DNA of 64,000 bases from contig JAREIK010008157.1 of NCBI GenBank assembly GCA_029783825.1, positions 1 to 64,000 of the forward strand, in the 5' to 3' direction. Positions 1 to 11,858 of the stretch are shown one piece after another. The position numbers were made by a program, and so were the translations under genes. Positions within the stretch are counted from its first letter, which is position 1. Each line of letters starts with the position of its first letter. The DNA is from Sapria himalayana. Lineage: Eukaryota; Streptophyta; Magnoliopsida; Malpighiales; Rafflesiaceae. The notes under the pieces are model-generated. The model saw only the letters and a program-made list of their open reading frames with translations. It made no database searches and had not been told where the DNA came from.

Positions 1-60
1 TGAAAAAGAAATCATGATGAGGCTTTTGCCAGTCTCTAAGTGAATGATGCATTCGGGTTT

Positions 61-165
61 GAGTAGCTAAGGGCCCTCGTCTCAGCAACATGATAGAGCC
101 AATGACACATCGGGTGCACATCTGACATCCCTGGGGATCGAACTCATGGTCGCGTGTGAGAGTTC
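61..165 (-). mobile_element. SINE-like fragment
   Basis: Read on the minus strand, 135-145 gives GAGTTCGATCC, a good match to a pol III B box. The flanking stretch resembles the element at 1376-1545: both have a short 'atagarycaat-gacac' motif and then 'ctgggga-y-gaactc'. No clear A box, poly(A) tail or target duplication is visible here, so this is called by similarity to its partner and by the B box only. Confidence 0.35.
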
Positions 166-547
166 TTTTTTTGTTGTTGCAAACCAAACTATCATATTGG
201 CAGCGCTATCACGATGTAATTAATTTTTATAATAGTATAAAGGAGAATAGGAAAGCCAATGTACTCTCTCGTCTTCTAGAAAGTTCTAGCAGCAACTCAC
301 ACTTTGTAGGATTGCAACTGATGCCTTATCAAGCCTCGATTCTATATGATTGAAGACATTAAGGATGGGTTAAACTTTGAGATTCACAATTAAAGATGCT
401 AGTTGGTACACTTTGACTTGATCCTCGATACAAACATGGTTATATGTTGATAGTTGAACGTATAACTCAAGCATAAGGTTTTTCTTGTGCTTGGTACAAC
501 TTTGTCGCTCAAGGTTTTCGTTCACACTATCACTGAGCTTATGCCAT

Positions 548-1095
548 TGTTGGGTAATTGCGCGTACATGGTAGTGAGATTAAAATACAGAAATAACAGA
601 AATACAAAAAACAATCAATATATCTATCTTAATCCAGCAACCAATCACGACAAAATCATAAACTAGAAACGAACACCAAAGATAACGTGGTTCGCTAGTC
701 TCTCATTATGATTAGCTACATTCACCAGAAAATACTTATGAGTTATAGATTAAATCAATAGAAATGTCTTATAGTATGTAGCACACAGAACAGTTGCGAT
801 AAATCGCGCAGAGAGGAGAGAGAGAGACGATGAACACTTCCACGGGTCCAAAAACAGCCACCCGAAAATAAAATTACGAAATATTTTATATTAAAAAAAA
901 ATCTCTCGGTTCATTTAACCGGAGCGGGTCGGATCATGGTATGGGTCAGGCTCTGCTCCAAAAATTTCGGCCCGCTGACCGGACAGTGGGACCTCTGTTA
1001 TTGTGCTAATGCTACATCCACGGCGTCTTAATATTTCATTTTCTGCACTCACATGAAAATATTAAAACAGAAAAGATATTTGGTTATACAAATAG
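548..1095 (+). repeat. Dispersed LTR-like repeat, copy 1
   Basis: This is the first of three copies of one repeat in the window (others at 4919-5490 and, inverted, about 13800-14297). Each starts TGTTGGG or TGTTAGG followed by a 'taatt/caattg' stretch. Shared blocks follow in the same order: 'aacgtggttYRctag', 'gattagctacat', 'gcagag-gagag', 'gggtcggatca', 'ctctgttattgt' and 'aaatattaaaac'. The TGTTGG start and the lack of coding capacity suggest solo LTRs of a copia-type element. No paired LTR, primer site or target duplication was found, so the class is inferred. Confidence 0.5.
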
Positions 1096-1375
1096 ATTAT
1101 TAAAAAACAAATTACATATACGGCAATCATATTGAGTTATTAATCCTCAATCTCCTCATTACATACCATTGTATACTCTAGGTGGCTCAGATGTGATAGC
1201 TATAGACCAAGAATTGAAGGACTTCACTGCAATGTTGAGGGTGTTGAAGGAGATTTTAGAGAAAGTTCAACATCCTATGAAAGATCCTTTGGCCTTGGAG
1301 TGTGGATTCTAAACTTTTTTCATCTCTCATCTTCTTTCTTCTCTCTTTCAAATCAAACTCATACTATCTATTGGC

Positions 1376-1545
1376 TTATATATGGGCCTCGGGGCCTCAG
1401 GGTTAGAGCATGGCAGGCCCACATCCTACTAGCATGATAGAATCAATTGACACGCACATTGATGAACATATTCAGTATCTGGGGATTGAACTCGTGCCTC
1501 CTAGATAAGAACACCCACCTCCCTCGCCTACTGGACTATCATGGG
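1376..1545 (-). mobile_element. SINE-like element
   Basis: On the minus strand an A-box-like stretch lies at 1523-1535 (TCCAGTAGGCGAG). A B box, GAGTTCAATCC, follows at 1483-1493. The roughly 40-bp spacing is as expected for a tRNA-derived SINE head. The tail end is unclear: there is no poly(A) run and I found no target duplication. The sequence partly matches the fragment at 61-165. Confidence 0.4.
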
Positions 1546-1960
1546 GTTGGTGTGTATTGTTTAAACTAATTACAATTTTGGATCATCATATAGTGAAACA
1601 TTGTAATTTTCCCAAATCTCAATTCCTAGTGGTTGATGCTACATGGGAAGATTTAGCATCAATTTGGTGTTGTTTTCCTCACTTTGTGTTTTCAGGGCAA
1701 TGGTAGATTGGTCATAAATGTTTATAAATTTTATCTTCCTACTAATTATTTAATTTAAGATAAAATTATGTTTTGATATACGAAAATCAACATAATTACT
1801 TTTAAGTATTCAAGAATTATATGTTTAAAGTAATAAATTGTGCACAAAACAAATATGAAATTTTGGTGCTCTATCTATTACAGTGATGTTATGCCCTTAA
1901 TATTTTGTATAACTCATCGTGTTAATATTTAAAAATAGAGAAATATATATATTATAATAG

Positions 1961-2915
1961 ACACACACACACACACACACACATATATATCATGATGAGA
2001 TTGCAATGCAGATAGAAAAATATATAGATACATAATAATGTGTGTGTCTATGTGTATAGATACATAGATATGTATGTTTGTGTGTATATATTATATGTGT
2101 GTGTGTGTGTGTGTATTTATTAACATTTGTATATTATAAATGATATATATGTATGTGTGTGTCTATATTTATGTTTTTATTTTTTTATATTTGCATATTT
2201 TTTTTATCGTATTTTGTCATTTTTTTACATATATGCATGTGTGTGTGTGTAGTGTGTGTTTGCGTGTGTTTGTATGTGTGTGTATTGTATATCAATGACA
2301 TGTATATATGTTAGAAAATTGATTTTTATTATTTTTTAAATGTTGATGTAGTGATGTTTAAATACTATGATAGGTATAAATTTATTACAAGTTCATAAAA
2401 ACCAAAATGTTTTTAGTTGTGTATAATCTATTAAAATATGTTTTTTAGGTTATTAAAAATAATTATTTATAGTTTTGCTGTGCCAAAATTTAATTTCATT
2501 TTTAATTAGGAAGTATTTTGTATTTGTTGCATAAAAAATAAAATATTTTTAAAAAATGGCTTTAATAATTAATAATAATCATAATAAGTGTTCAAAATAT
2601 ATAAAACAGTTGTGTTTTGATGTATTAAAAATTAGAAACACAATTTTGCCCTATTAACATGTTAGTGATTTAAAAAAATAATAAAAATTAACATAATTAA
2701 ATAATAAGTCAATTAGTAGAGGTGAAGCTAGGATCGAACCCACATCCTTAAGATAAAACACATACATCAAATCAATAATAAACCAAAAATATATATGTAT
2801 ATATATATATATATATATTATTTATTTAAATAAAATATATAACATTACTTATATAAATATTTATGCCTATATGTATTTATATGGTTATCATTGTGTGTGT
2901 GTGTGTGTGTGTGTC
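1961..2915. repeat. Microsatellite cluster in AT-rich DNA
   Basis: This stretch holds (AC)n at 1961-1983, (TG)n at about 2096-2114, further TG-rich runs to about 2285, (TA)n at 2790-2819 and (GT)n at 2892-2915, all in AT-rich DNA. I see no coding exon between 1560 and 3430. Confidence 0.8.
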
Positions 2916-3738
2916 TAGGCAGCTCACGTGTTCCATTATTGACTTTTATTATTTTTTAAAAATTGGTGCAAAAAACATAATTATTTTATATTTTGATTAT
3001 TTTTTTAAATTTAATTTAAAAATGTTTTTTTTTTTAAATATATTTTGTGTTTGATGCACCAACACTCAAATTTTTTCTTTAGCTTATTGTTCTATTTAGC
3101 ACACTTTATGATATTTATTTGATAGAATTATATTTTAGGCATTGATGACATAAGCAATTAGTGTGATTGAATAAAAATAAATATGCGAAAATAGTTGAAA
3201 ATGTGAATCTTTATAAAATTATCATAATGATTAAATCAATAAAATATATAGGAATATTTTATTGATGTGTATTTATTTTTAAAAAAATATATATTTTTCC
3301 TTGCTCTATGCTTTATTTTCTCTATTTTACTTTCTATTTTAATAAATGGTTGCATATTTTTTCACTTAATTAAAAATATTTTAAAAATGATCAAAGATCA
3401 TTTTTGAATCTATAACTTTATTTGCCATAAAAAAACTATCTTTCATCAGTAATTACATGAAGAAAGAACTTGGAGTCTGACCTAAATTTCTCATGTCTAA
3501 AGAGCTTTGCCCCATAGCTTTACCATCATCAATTTTAAAATGAAAATTATGATTTATAATTTTTTGAGTCGTGAAAGAGCTTTTCAAACCTTGATGGCCC
3601 TCTGCTTCTTCTGGAGGGGAGAAAGAATTTGCAGTAGGAGTTGCAAGAGCCATAAAAGCATCCTCCAGAGGAGAATAAGACAGGATCTACATTCACCACA
3701 TACTAGTCATTTTTTGATCTCGTTCATGCCATATCCTC

Positions 3739-3920
3739 TTTTTTTTTTTTTTTTCTTTGAGAACCAAGGGGTCTCAAGGAACACTTATGGAGGGGGCCCC
3801 AGAGCATTGAGCAGGTAAGAATATTACCCAGTACACTCCACAGGTAAGACTTGAACTCGTGACCTCCTGGACATTGCCAAGAGCCTTAACCAGCTAAGAT
3901 CCTTATGAGATGGGTATATA
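3739..3920 (-). mobile_element. tRNA-derived SINE with target duplication
   Basis: This is a complete-looking SINE read on the minus strand. A 10-bp direct repeat, CCATATCCTC, flanks it at 3729-3738 and 3921-3930. Next to the left repeat is a run of 16 T, which is the poly(A) tail of the element. From the opposite end the element has an A box, TAGCTGGTTAAGG (3884-3896), and about 35 bp further on a B box, GAGTTCAAGTC (3848-3858). Head, pol III boxes, A-rich tail and target duplication together define a short retroposon of about 180 bp. Its driving LINE cannot be inferred; a LINE relic lies 270 bp away, probably by chance. Confidence 0.75.
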
Positions 3921-4188
3921 CCATATCCTCACCATCTTGCCTCACTTGGCCACCAGGCAATGGGGTACCACTTGCTTGCTTGTGTCTTTTTCCATTGGAG
4001 TAGCATTTGTCCTGCCAGATAACAATTCATCTTGCTCTTCTTGATTGTCGTTGCCATCACAAATAAAACCCCCTTCTTCATGGGATCAGAGTGTAGAAAT
4101 GGATAAACTCATTCCTTAATAGATTAGATGTAGTATGATGGGTAGACTGTAAGGCATGACAATGTCAAATTGGTATTAGTAAAGGGCA

Positions 4189-4800
4189 TCAAAACGACAC
4201 ATGTAACTCATCTTTGTGTTTACCATTGCTTGCAAGCGGCATCTCGTTCATATCCTCCATATAAAATTTCACACTTTTTGTCGTAAGCCTGCCCCATCTT
4301 GCGATATCTCTCCTTGTAGAAATCAATGGCACCCTTAATCGAGTATACCTCTTTGTTGTCCAAAAGCTAATCCTAAGTATCCTTAATGATGATCCTGTTG
4401 CGATATATGAACAGAGCACATGAGGTTTACTTCATGATCTTTAAACAATCTCACTCTAAGGCTAAATCCTATTCCTTGGACCCAGTTCTCATTAAATTTA
4501 GAAAGTGTAGCATCTACAAATCTTTGGGTATGACAGGGTGGACATCATCCCATTTTCAGTGCAAGGGAGCCATGGACTATATCGTCTGCTTATAGATTCG
4601 CCACTCCCGAATCTCATTCTACTTCTTGATGTCATCACATCACATGCTGCTAGGATGCTATGGCATGCATAATTTGGGTTGTTCACAATTATGCTTTCCC
4701 ACAAAAGGCATGTGCGTGGGAAATATTGTGCTCTTGACAATTTTATCAAGAGAGTTTGTGGTTCCGTCAACACACCTCGGCCTTGCTTTGCAAATATTGC
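4189..4800 (-). mobile_element. Degenerate LINE (L1-type) reverse transcriptase C-terminal fragment
   Basis: The minus-strand frame at 4498-4800 reads as the segment after the RT domain of plant L1-like LINEs. It has 'AKQGRGVLTEPQTLL', 'KLSRAQYFPRTCLLW', 'NPNYACHSILAACDV' and 'RMRFGSGESISRRYSPWLP', matching the family pattern AKQGWRLL, LKAKYFP, NPSYVWRSI and WRVGDGKSI-WxDPWLP. The frame then breaks. Weak remnants continue to 4189, for example 'LTTKSVKFYMED', like the KKGxYSVKSxY motif. Stops and frameshifts make it non-functional. Family assignment rests on remembered motifs; the L1/Karma type is likely. Confidence 0.6.
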
Positions 4801-4918
4801 AATATTGAATTTCTAAGATGCTTAAAATCCAACTTCATGAAATCTCTAAAATCTCTTGACAATCTATAAGTCACATAACACAAAGAAATAGGATGAATAT
4901 CTATTATTATATTGGATT

Positions 4919-5490
4919 TGTTAGGTAATTTTGCTTTCACGATTGTGATTTTAGAGATTTAGAAGAAGAGAATAACAAAAATAGCTAACGATATATATCC
5001 TCAATCCAATCTAACAGAATTATGACGGAATGAAATCACAGTACAAACACAAACCACAACAGAACATGCAAATAACGTGGTTTACTAGTTGTTCAACATG
5101 ATTAGCTACATCCATCAGAAAAATACTTATGTGTTTATAGATTATAACCAAACAGAATGTTCTTACAGTATATGTGCGGAAGTAGTCATGAAAAATCGTG
5201 CAGAGTGGAGAAAACGAAGAGAGATGAACAGTTTCAGAACATAAAATTACAATATCCAAAAAAAATAAAAATAATTTATATCAATACACTTTCTTAATTT
5301 AATTAATTAGAACGGGTCGGATCACTCGGACGGGCTTGATTCTTCTCCAAAAATTTTTCTGCCCTCTGACTGGACATCCGGATCTCTGTTATTGTATTAT
5401 TACTGCATTCCCAATCTCTTAATATTTTCTTTCATGCACTTACATGCAAATATTAAAACAAAAATATATTTTGGTTATACAAATAGTTTA
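4919..5490 (+). repeat. Dispersed LTR-like repeat, copy 2
   Basis: This matches copy 1 (548-1095) along its whole length in the same orientation, starting TGTTAGGTAATT. Shared blocks include 'aacgtggttt-actag', 'gattagctacatcca', 'gggtcggatca' and the ending 'ggttatacaaatag'. It has no coding capacity and is probably a solo LTR of an unidentified element. Confidence 0.5.
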
Positions 5491-5939
5491 TCAAAATAAA
5501 TTAATACAGGAGGATTTATTTTTTATTCTAGATCAGAACTATGGATATGTTTGATTCAATTGGGCAGTCATTATACCAGTATTAAAGAAAGTCAGACAAG
5601 GGCGCACAGCATCAAGCCCAACGATACAATAAAAATTATGATGGAAAGTTGGATTCGTACCATATGGTCTAGGTAGTTTATCCATGTGCATGCTATCAAG
5701 TGCACCTTTAATTTCTTCTTCATCGAGAGGACTCAGAAGATTTACATTGTTGGGGTACCCATCACTCTCATTTTAACATAAATCAAGATTTAATGAGCTA
5801 AAATATTGATTAATAAAACTATCAATCTACTTAACTCCAGATTGCCATTCTCTTGACTCATCATGGTGCAGAGGATTGAATGAACGTGGTATTAAAATCA
5901 CCGTCTCGAAGCTATTATTTTAATTTTTTTTTCCACCCT

Positions 5940-6315
5940 CCCTTCAATCCACCTTACTAACAGCCTCAAGGTAGATATATATGATAAACTTTCACACTGG
6001 TTAATCATCTTAATAGTGATCGCGATCAAAAATAGTTAACTTTGGAGTTTTTATAAAATCTAATGCATTAGTGATGGTCTAACACTATCTTGAAGTTGCT
6101 GTTATTTTGCTAATTGTTTAAAGAAGTGATCTTGCTATTCCAAAATTTCATAGCTCTCATTTTTTTGTCTACCTACCCCTCAATCATCATTTACCAATCA
6201 TTTAGTAGATGTATACGATAAATTATCACACTGATCAATTGTCTCAGTAGTGATCTTGATCAGGCATATTTAACTTTGGAGGTCTAATGAGATCTAGTAT
6301 ATTAGTGATGGTTTA
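5940..6315 (+). repeat. Short dispersed repeat, two degenerate copies
   Basis: Two copies of a roughly 140-bp sequence lie at about 5941-6080 and 6170-6315. A third is at about 42058-42210, just inside intron 3 of the glycosyltransferase gene. All share 'gtagat-tata-gataaa-ttcacactggt-aat', then 'gatc--gatca', 'ttaactttgga' and a final 'gtgatgg/gtgatag'. The family is unknown, with no terminal structure or coding capacity. The rest of 5500-6380 holds nothing I recognise. Confidence 0.45.
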
Positions 6316-6389
6316 AACGTATCTAACATAGCATTCATTTCTTACACTAGTAAACTCATTTTTACTCCAAATTTCTCTTTTAGAGATTG

Positions 6390-6670
6390 ATATTTTTCTA
6401 TTTATTATTATTATTATTTTATTTTCTTCTTTTTTTTTATTTATTTTTATTTTTTTCTTTCTTCTCTTTGTTTGCTTTTTTTTTTTCTTCTTTTTCTCTT
6501 TTCTCTAGTTTACTTATTTTCTTTTCTTTCTTGTCTTTCTTCTCATTGTTCTGTTATTTCTTTTTCTTCTCATTGTTAAAATTTTCTTTTCTTTCTTCTC
6601 TTACTTCATATTCTTCTCTTTCTTCACTTTTTAAAAATTTTTCTATTTCTTCTCTTTCTTATACAATCAT
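6390..6670 (+). repeat. Pyrimidine-rich (TTC/TTTTC) tract
   Basis: An almost uninterrupted C/T stretch composed of TTCTT, TTTTC and TTCTC units. The 142-codon open frame across it is a product of the low complexity (Phe/Leu/Ser only) and not a gene. From 6680 to 7420 I see no feature. Confidence 0.7.
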
Positions 6671-7426
6671 CCAACCTATTCTGAAAGTCATGTGTTGTAA
6701 TCCGAGATCACATGGTGCAATCTTATGTTGCATCTCACATCTAACTATCCCTACCCAACTATTGCTCTATAATAGTTCTACAATCAGTTTCTTTGATCCT
6801 TACATTCTCAAATGAAAAGAGTCTTGATTTCACTCATGATCTCAAAATGAACAGAGATCTACTTCTCTGTTCGACTGTTCCTCTATGTCGTTCCCATGTG
6901 AATTGAGATCCCCAGATCATGAAAAGCCACACTCATAAATGTTATATTGCAAGCCATTTATAAGCCACCGTGGATATGTACCATTTGCAAGCCAAAGATA
7001 TTTCATTAATTTTCATGAATCCCTTTTCTTCTCCTCACCTCGATATCATTAAAGTTCCTTGAGGAATTAAGAATGGAAATAGAATTTGTGGCATTCCAGA
7101 GAAGAACCAATTTGTTACTATACCCACCACAATCAACCACACTAAGATCATTAAATCAAATTAGCCTTTGAAAATCCCTTGTTTTCTCTTCATTAAATAT
7201 AGTTTCACAAAAAAAAAAAAAAAAAAACAAAATAAAATGGCTTAGGTCTAACAACCATGTCCTTAATGACTCGAATTGCACTAGGATGAGCCTTGCCATG
7301 CAATTCCACACTATTGCAATCTTTTGGATGGAAGTGCCGACCATCAGTATCTGCCTATAAATCATCTATTTGGTTGAACTTTTAGGAATAAACTTATAGG
7401 TTAACTATCACTACATGCTTCTCAGA

Positions 7427-7520
7427 TACACACACACACACACATACATATATACATATACATATATACATATATATATATATACATACATATATATGTA
7501 CAAATACATATATATATATA

Positions 7521-7559
<39 letters not shown>

Positions 7560-7560
7560 A
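7427..7560. repeat. Compound CA/TA/TG microsatellite
   Basis: (CA)n passes into mixed TA/CATA repeats and then a long pure (TG)n run at about 7527-7558. The His/Thr/Ile/Tyr open frames on both strands here are artefacts of the repeat. From 7560 to 8400 nothing is recognisable. Confidence 0.85.
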
Positions 7561-8424
7561 CATGGTTATATCCATTCATCCATTTAAACATCCATCCTCT
7601 GAGATAACTAAAATTGAAATCCTATCTCACTGTCAATTTATAAGGACCACACTCTCCGATCGCACTGGATTTAAGAGATCACTCTGTTATCCCTCCACCT
7701 AAATCAATACCGCAATCATTTTCATTCCTCAACACTATGGTTTGTTTTTTTTTGTTGAAGTAGATAGTTTTATTCATCAAAAATTTTCTTTCTTTCCCTC
7801 CACCTAAATCCATCACCATTGTGGCCCCACGGGATGGTCGTAGTTGTGGGGCCCACATGTACTAATGCATGTGATCTATACCACACATCCTACATGAAAA
7901 CTAAGCCTTTCATGTGATCTATAGTCACCTTATTTTTCTCTCTCCTTTTCAATGGGTTAGCAACAGCCAACATGCAACGAGGCCCTTATTGTTGGCTTTC
8001 ACATGTTGGTTTAAAATTAGCCTTTATCACCAAATAATTATCTTCTCATTGTTCGACTAGTCACTTTTATTGTACATAATAATTAAAAAAATGTATTAAT
8101 TATTTTTTAAACAATTTAAAAAATCAAAAAAGAAAAAAAAGTAAATTTATTTATGACAAAAAGGTGACCTATGTTATTAATTTTTAATCTGGATAAAGAC
8201 AATGTAGATTATTTTACTTTTATTTTTGAAAAAAATTTAGATTTGAGGCATCTCTTTTGCTTGAATTTATGATAATTTTTTATTGCATTTTATTAGGCAA
8301 GCTTTGCACGTGCACCAACATAAGAATTACATTTAAAAAAAAGATAAATTATGTAAAACTTATTTTACAATAATTGTGCTTTTTTTTTTTTAAACGTCTG
8401 CTGCAGTCTTGCACAAAAGTTGCC

Positions 8425-9108
8425 ATGGATTTCATTTCTCCTGAAAACATACACGAATGCCTTAGAATCACACAAGAGTTGAGGCAACTTCCAAAGAATC
8501 ACAAAGTTAGAGAAGATAAACTCGAAGTAAGCCATCCCTCTCTCTCCTCTTTCTCTCACCTCTCTCTCTCCTCTCTCTCTCCCTCTCTCTCTCCTCTCTC
8601 TCTCCCTCTCTCTCTCCTCTCTCTCTCCCTCTCTCTCTCCTCTCTAGCCTCTCTTATTTATCTCTCTTAAATTCTCTGCCACCTAGCCACATTATGCCCC
8701 TCTCCCCCTATCTACCCTGCCCCTCTCTGCCTATTAGTCTCTATCTGCCCCTCTCTCTCTCGGCCTCTATCTGCCCCTCTCTCTCTCGGCCTCTATCTGC
8801 CCCTCTCTCTCTCGGCCTCTATCTGCCCCTCTCTCTCTCGGCCTCTATCTGCCCCTCTCTCTCTCGGCCTCTATCTGCCCCTCTCTCTCTCGGCCTCTAT
8901 CTGCCCCTCTCTCTGCCTCTCGCCCTTTATCTGCCCCTCTCTCTATCTGCCCCTCACTCTCCCTGCCTCTTGGCCTCTATCTGCCCCCCTCTCTCTCCCT
9001 GCCTCTTGGCCTCTATCTGCCCCCCTCTCTCTCTCTATCTCAGCCACAATGTACCCCTTCTATCTCTGCCTCTATCTACCCCGCTCTATATCTATCTCTC
9101 ACACACAC

Positions 9109-9140
<32 letters not shown>

Positions 9141-9505
9141 TCTCTCTCACACACACACACACTCTCTCTCTCTCTCTGACTATCTGTTCTGCATCTCTAT
9201 TTCTCTCAGCCTCTATCTGCTCTGCATCTCTCTCTCTCTCTCCCCCTCTCTCTCAGCCTCTATCTGCTCTGCATCTGTCTCTCTCCCCCTCTATATCTAC
9301 CTCTACCTGCTCTGACTCTCCCCCCATCTCTCTTTTTATCTTCTATCTCAATCAATGGTGCTTCTTCACATGTCTCATGGCTTTTTGACATCTGAAATAC
9401 AGAAAAAAATGATAATTTATGATGATGTCTGTTATGGCGCAGATAAAGAAAATGATAATTTATGCTGTGCATCAAGTCGTAAAAGAGCTTGAGGAGCTGC
9501 AATGA
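8425..9505 (+). CDS. Unassigned small two-exon gene (54 aa) or 3' end of a larger gene
   Basis: Two open exons join in frame through good splice sites. Exon 1 starts after an acceptor, CTGCTGCAG, at 8398-8406 and runs to 8526, ending GAA before GTAAGC. Exon 2 starts at 9443 after GCGCAG and stops with TGA at 9503-9505. An ATG in ideal context (GCCATGG) lies at 8425, giving 34 + 20 residues. The peptide is charged and helix-friendly, with '[17 protein letters not shown]', '[10 protein letters not shown]', then '[18 protein letters not shown]'. I do not recognise the family. The acceptor upstream of the ATG means the exon could instead be internal, with earlier exons outside the window or missed; none was found in 1-8400. 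It could also be a truncated gene copy. Codon-like composition contrasts with the CT-repeat intron. Confidence 0.4.
8535..9330 (+). repeat. CT-rich microsatellite and 26-bp minisatellite
   Basis: An 800-bp C/T-rich block fills most of the intron of the small candidate gene. It opens with (CT)n, then has an exact 26-bp tandem repeat whose units begin CGGCCTCTATCTGCCCC at 8761, 8787, 8813, 8839, 8865 and 8891 (six nearly identical units plus partial ones). Degenerate derivatives follow to about 9330, with CA interruptions at 9101-9165. The Ser/Leu/Pro open frames (for example 8694-9179) follow the repeat and are not genes. Confidence 0.9.
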
Positions 9506-10506
9506 CCGCCTCCTGCTGCATATTACACGAATGAAATAAATAAATAAAATTTAATCAATTTTTTGTTATCATGGATCAGATATACTATTTTCTTTTTTTT
9601 TTTTCTTATCCGCTTCCCACAACGACTCATTTTTAATTTTTATTAATTTATATACAGGCCCAATCTAAATTTTACAAATAAACAAACTTTTAACATATTA
9701 TTAAAATTTTCATTAAAAAAAAAAAAACCTAAGTAGGAGCCAAGGAGAAGGGCAGGCCAAGAACAACCCATATTGTGGGCACATAACCAGCTCGTGCCTA
9801 TCTCAGGACCCAGGTTAGGCTAGGTGTAGCCCAGAGCCCAAGGCAAGCCACTAAATGGTCCGCATGCACAGGCCCTAGGCTCCCACGAGACCACAATGAT
9901 CCATATATAAATACACACACGCACGCATATATATATATATATATATATATAAACACACACACACACACACACAATATTTACTCATTAGATCTTAATTTTA
10001 AAAATCATAAATAGCAAAGCAATAATTATGTAATCAACATATAGATATTCTTTATGTTAATTACAAATATTATTTATGTTATTTATACACATTAATACAA
10101 TATATAATGAGAGTATATAAATAAATATAAGGTTATCATGCCATAAAAATTTAATTAATTTTTAAAAATTAAATCACAAACTAATTTATTAATTTTATTA
10201 TTAACAAAGTTAAATATTACATATTTAAAAATAACAGTTAAACCAAACATCAAATGTATTATATTCTTGTAACAGCTAATATTTAAAGAGCATATTTGGA
10301 GACACTTAATTAGATTTTTAATACATTTTAATACACATAAATACTATTATATTTTACTATATTTCTAATTTAATTTAAGTGTGATGAAACAATTATAAAA
10401 TATATTTATAATATGTTTATTATATAATACATACATTTACCATAAAAAAATATCAAATACATGAATTTTTTTCTTTCTAATGGTTCTCACAAATATACTC
10501 ATTATG

Positions 10507-10544
<38 letters not shown>

Positions 10545-11858
10545 GATTAGAATATTAATTATAAAATATTAAATATTTAATCATGAATTTAAAAAAAATA
10601 AATGATATTTAATTATTATTTAATTTAAAATTTCAATGCGAATTAAAATATCTTTAAAAAATATTATATAAACAATAAACATATATATTCTGAGACAATA
10701 TAAATGATTATCATCTTTTAAAATAACAAATAATAATAAAAGTTAAATTATAAAATAACAAGCAATTGTTATGTCAATTTGATTAATTCTGATAATCACT
10801 AAATACTAAAGTTTTATTGAGTATTTTTTTTTATTCACATTAAGTTATAACAATTAAATACAAGTTTACGGTATGATCGAGAAATTAATTAATTTTTAAA
10901 AAAATTGTATCACAATCAAATTTATTAAATATTATTTTATCAATTTTATTATTGAAAAAAATCAAATATAACATATTTATTAGTAACGCACGACTATACC
11001 ATATAATGTTTAACAAAAGTTTTTGGTAGTTTGATAAATATAATAATATATTTTAATTCAATTCTAATTTATTCTAATTGTGATAAAACTATTTTTTATG
11101 ATTTTTTTAACAATAAATTTATTTGTAACAAATGAATAGAACATAAAAAAATCTCAAATGAAGAATATTTTCTAATAATTCTTATTAAAAAAAATTGAAT
11201 TTTTTCATTAAAAAATTAAAAATGATATTAAAATATTTTATTTTACATTCATTTATATTTTCACCGCTCATTTTGCTTTCCTCTTGCTTAGATTTACTTA
11301 TTAGTTACTCTTAAGTTCCAAGTCCTAACCATAATTATATGAATGCAAGGCAATAAGATGTTAATTCAAAAAAATAAAGATAGATTATTGCTGCCCACAT
11401 AAAATTAAGATATGTTATAATTCTATTTGTATTATAATTTATAAAATTAAAAAGTAATAATTTTAATGATAAATTTAACTTAAACATACATATTAACAAT
11501 AACCTGATTGAAAGATTTAATACCGAAACTAAACTATCTCATCTTTATTTTATTTTCTTAAAAAATAAATTTTAAAAATAAGAATATATTTTAAATACTA
11601 CAAATATAAAAGAAGATTTAACATTTTATATATATAAATACAAAAATATATACATATAAAAATACTAATGTTACTAATAACCATGAGGCATATCAATTAA
11701 TATATTAAAAATATAATATATTAAATCACAAATATCCCAATTAAATAATAAAACTTTTAAAATAGATTAATTTAAGTATAATTATTTTATTCATTTATCA
11801 TATTAATTTAAGAGAACCAAATAAATCTTCTAATTAAATTTAAGGATCCAAAGATACT
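9506..11858. other. AT-rich intergenic DNA, no gene seen
   Basis: Mostly A/T with stops in all frames. Microsatellites lie at about 9920-9975 (CA/TA) and 10507-10544 (AC then TA). A GC-richer patch at 9735-9900 has 'ggcaggcca' and 'aggcccta' motifs and may be an old hAT-like relic, but it has no recognisable ends. Confidence 0.6.

Noticed and set aside
1176..1312. Open stretch after CTCTAG reading 'GGSDVIAIDQELKDF...' to a TAA
   Set aside because: Looks exon-like (about 45 codons) but I cannot connect it to another exon or name a family; not listed as a gene.
2700..2745. B-box-like GGTTCGATCC on the minus strand
   Set aside because: No A box, tail or target duplication; no cloverleaf can be drawn for a tRNA.
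6387..6815. 142-codon Phe/Leu/Ser open frame
   Set aside because: Produced by the pyrimidine tract; no recognisable domain.
7415..7702. Thr/Tyr/Ile-rich frames on both strands
   Set aside because: Artefacts of the compound microsatellite.
8694..9315. Long Ser/Leu/Pro open frames
   Set aside because: They follow the CT/26-bp repeat and have no composition or motif beyond it.
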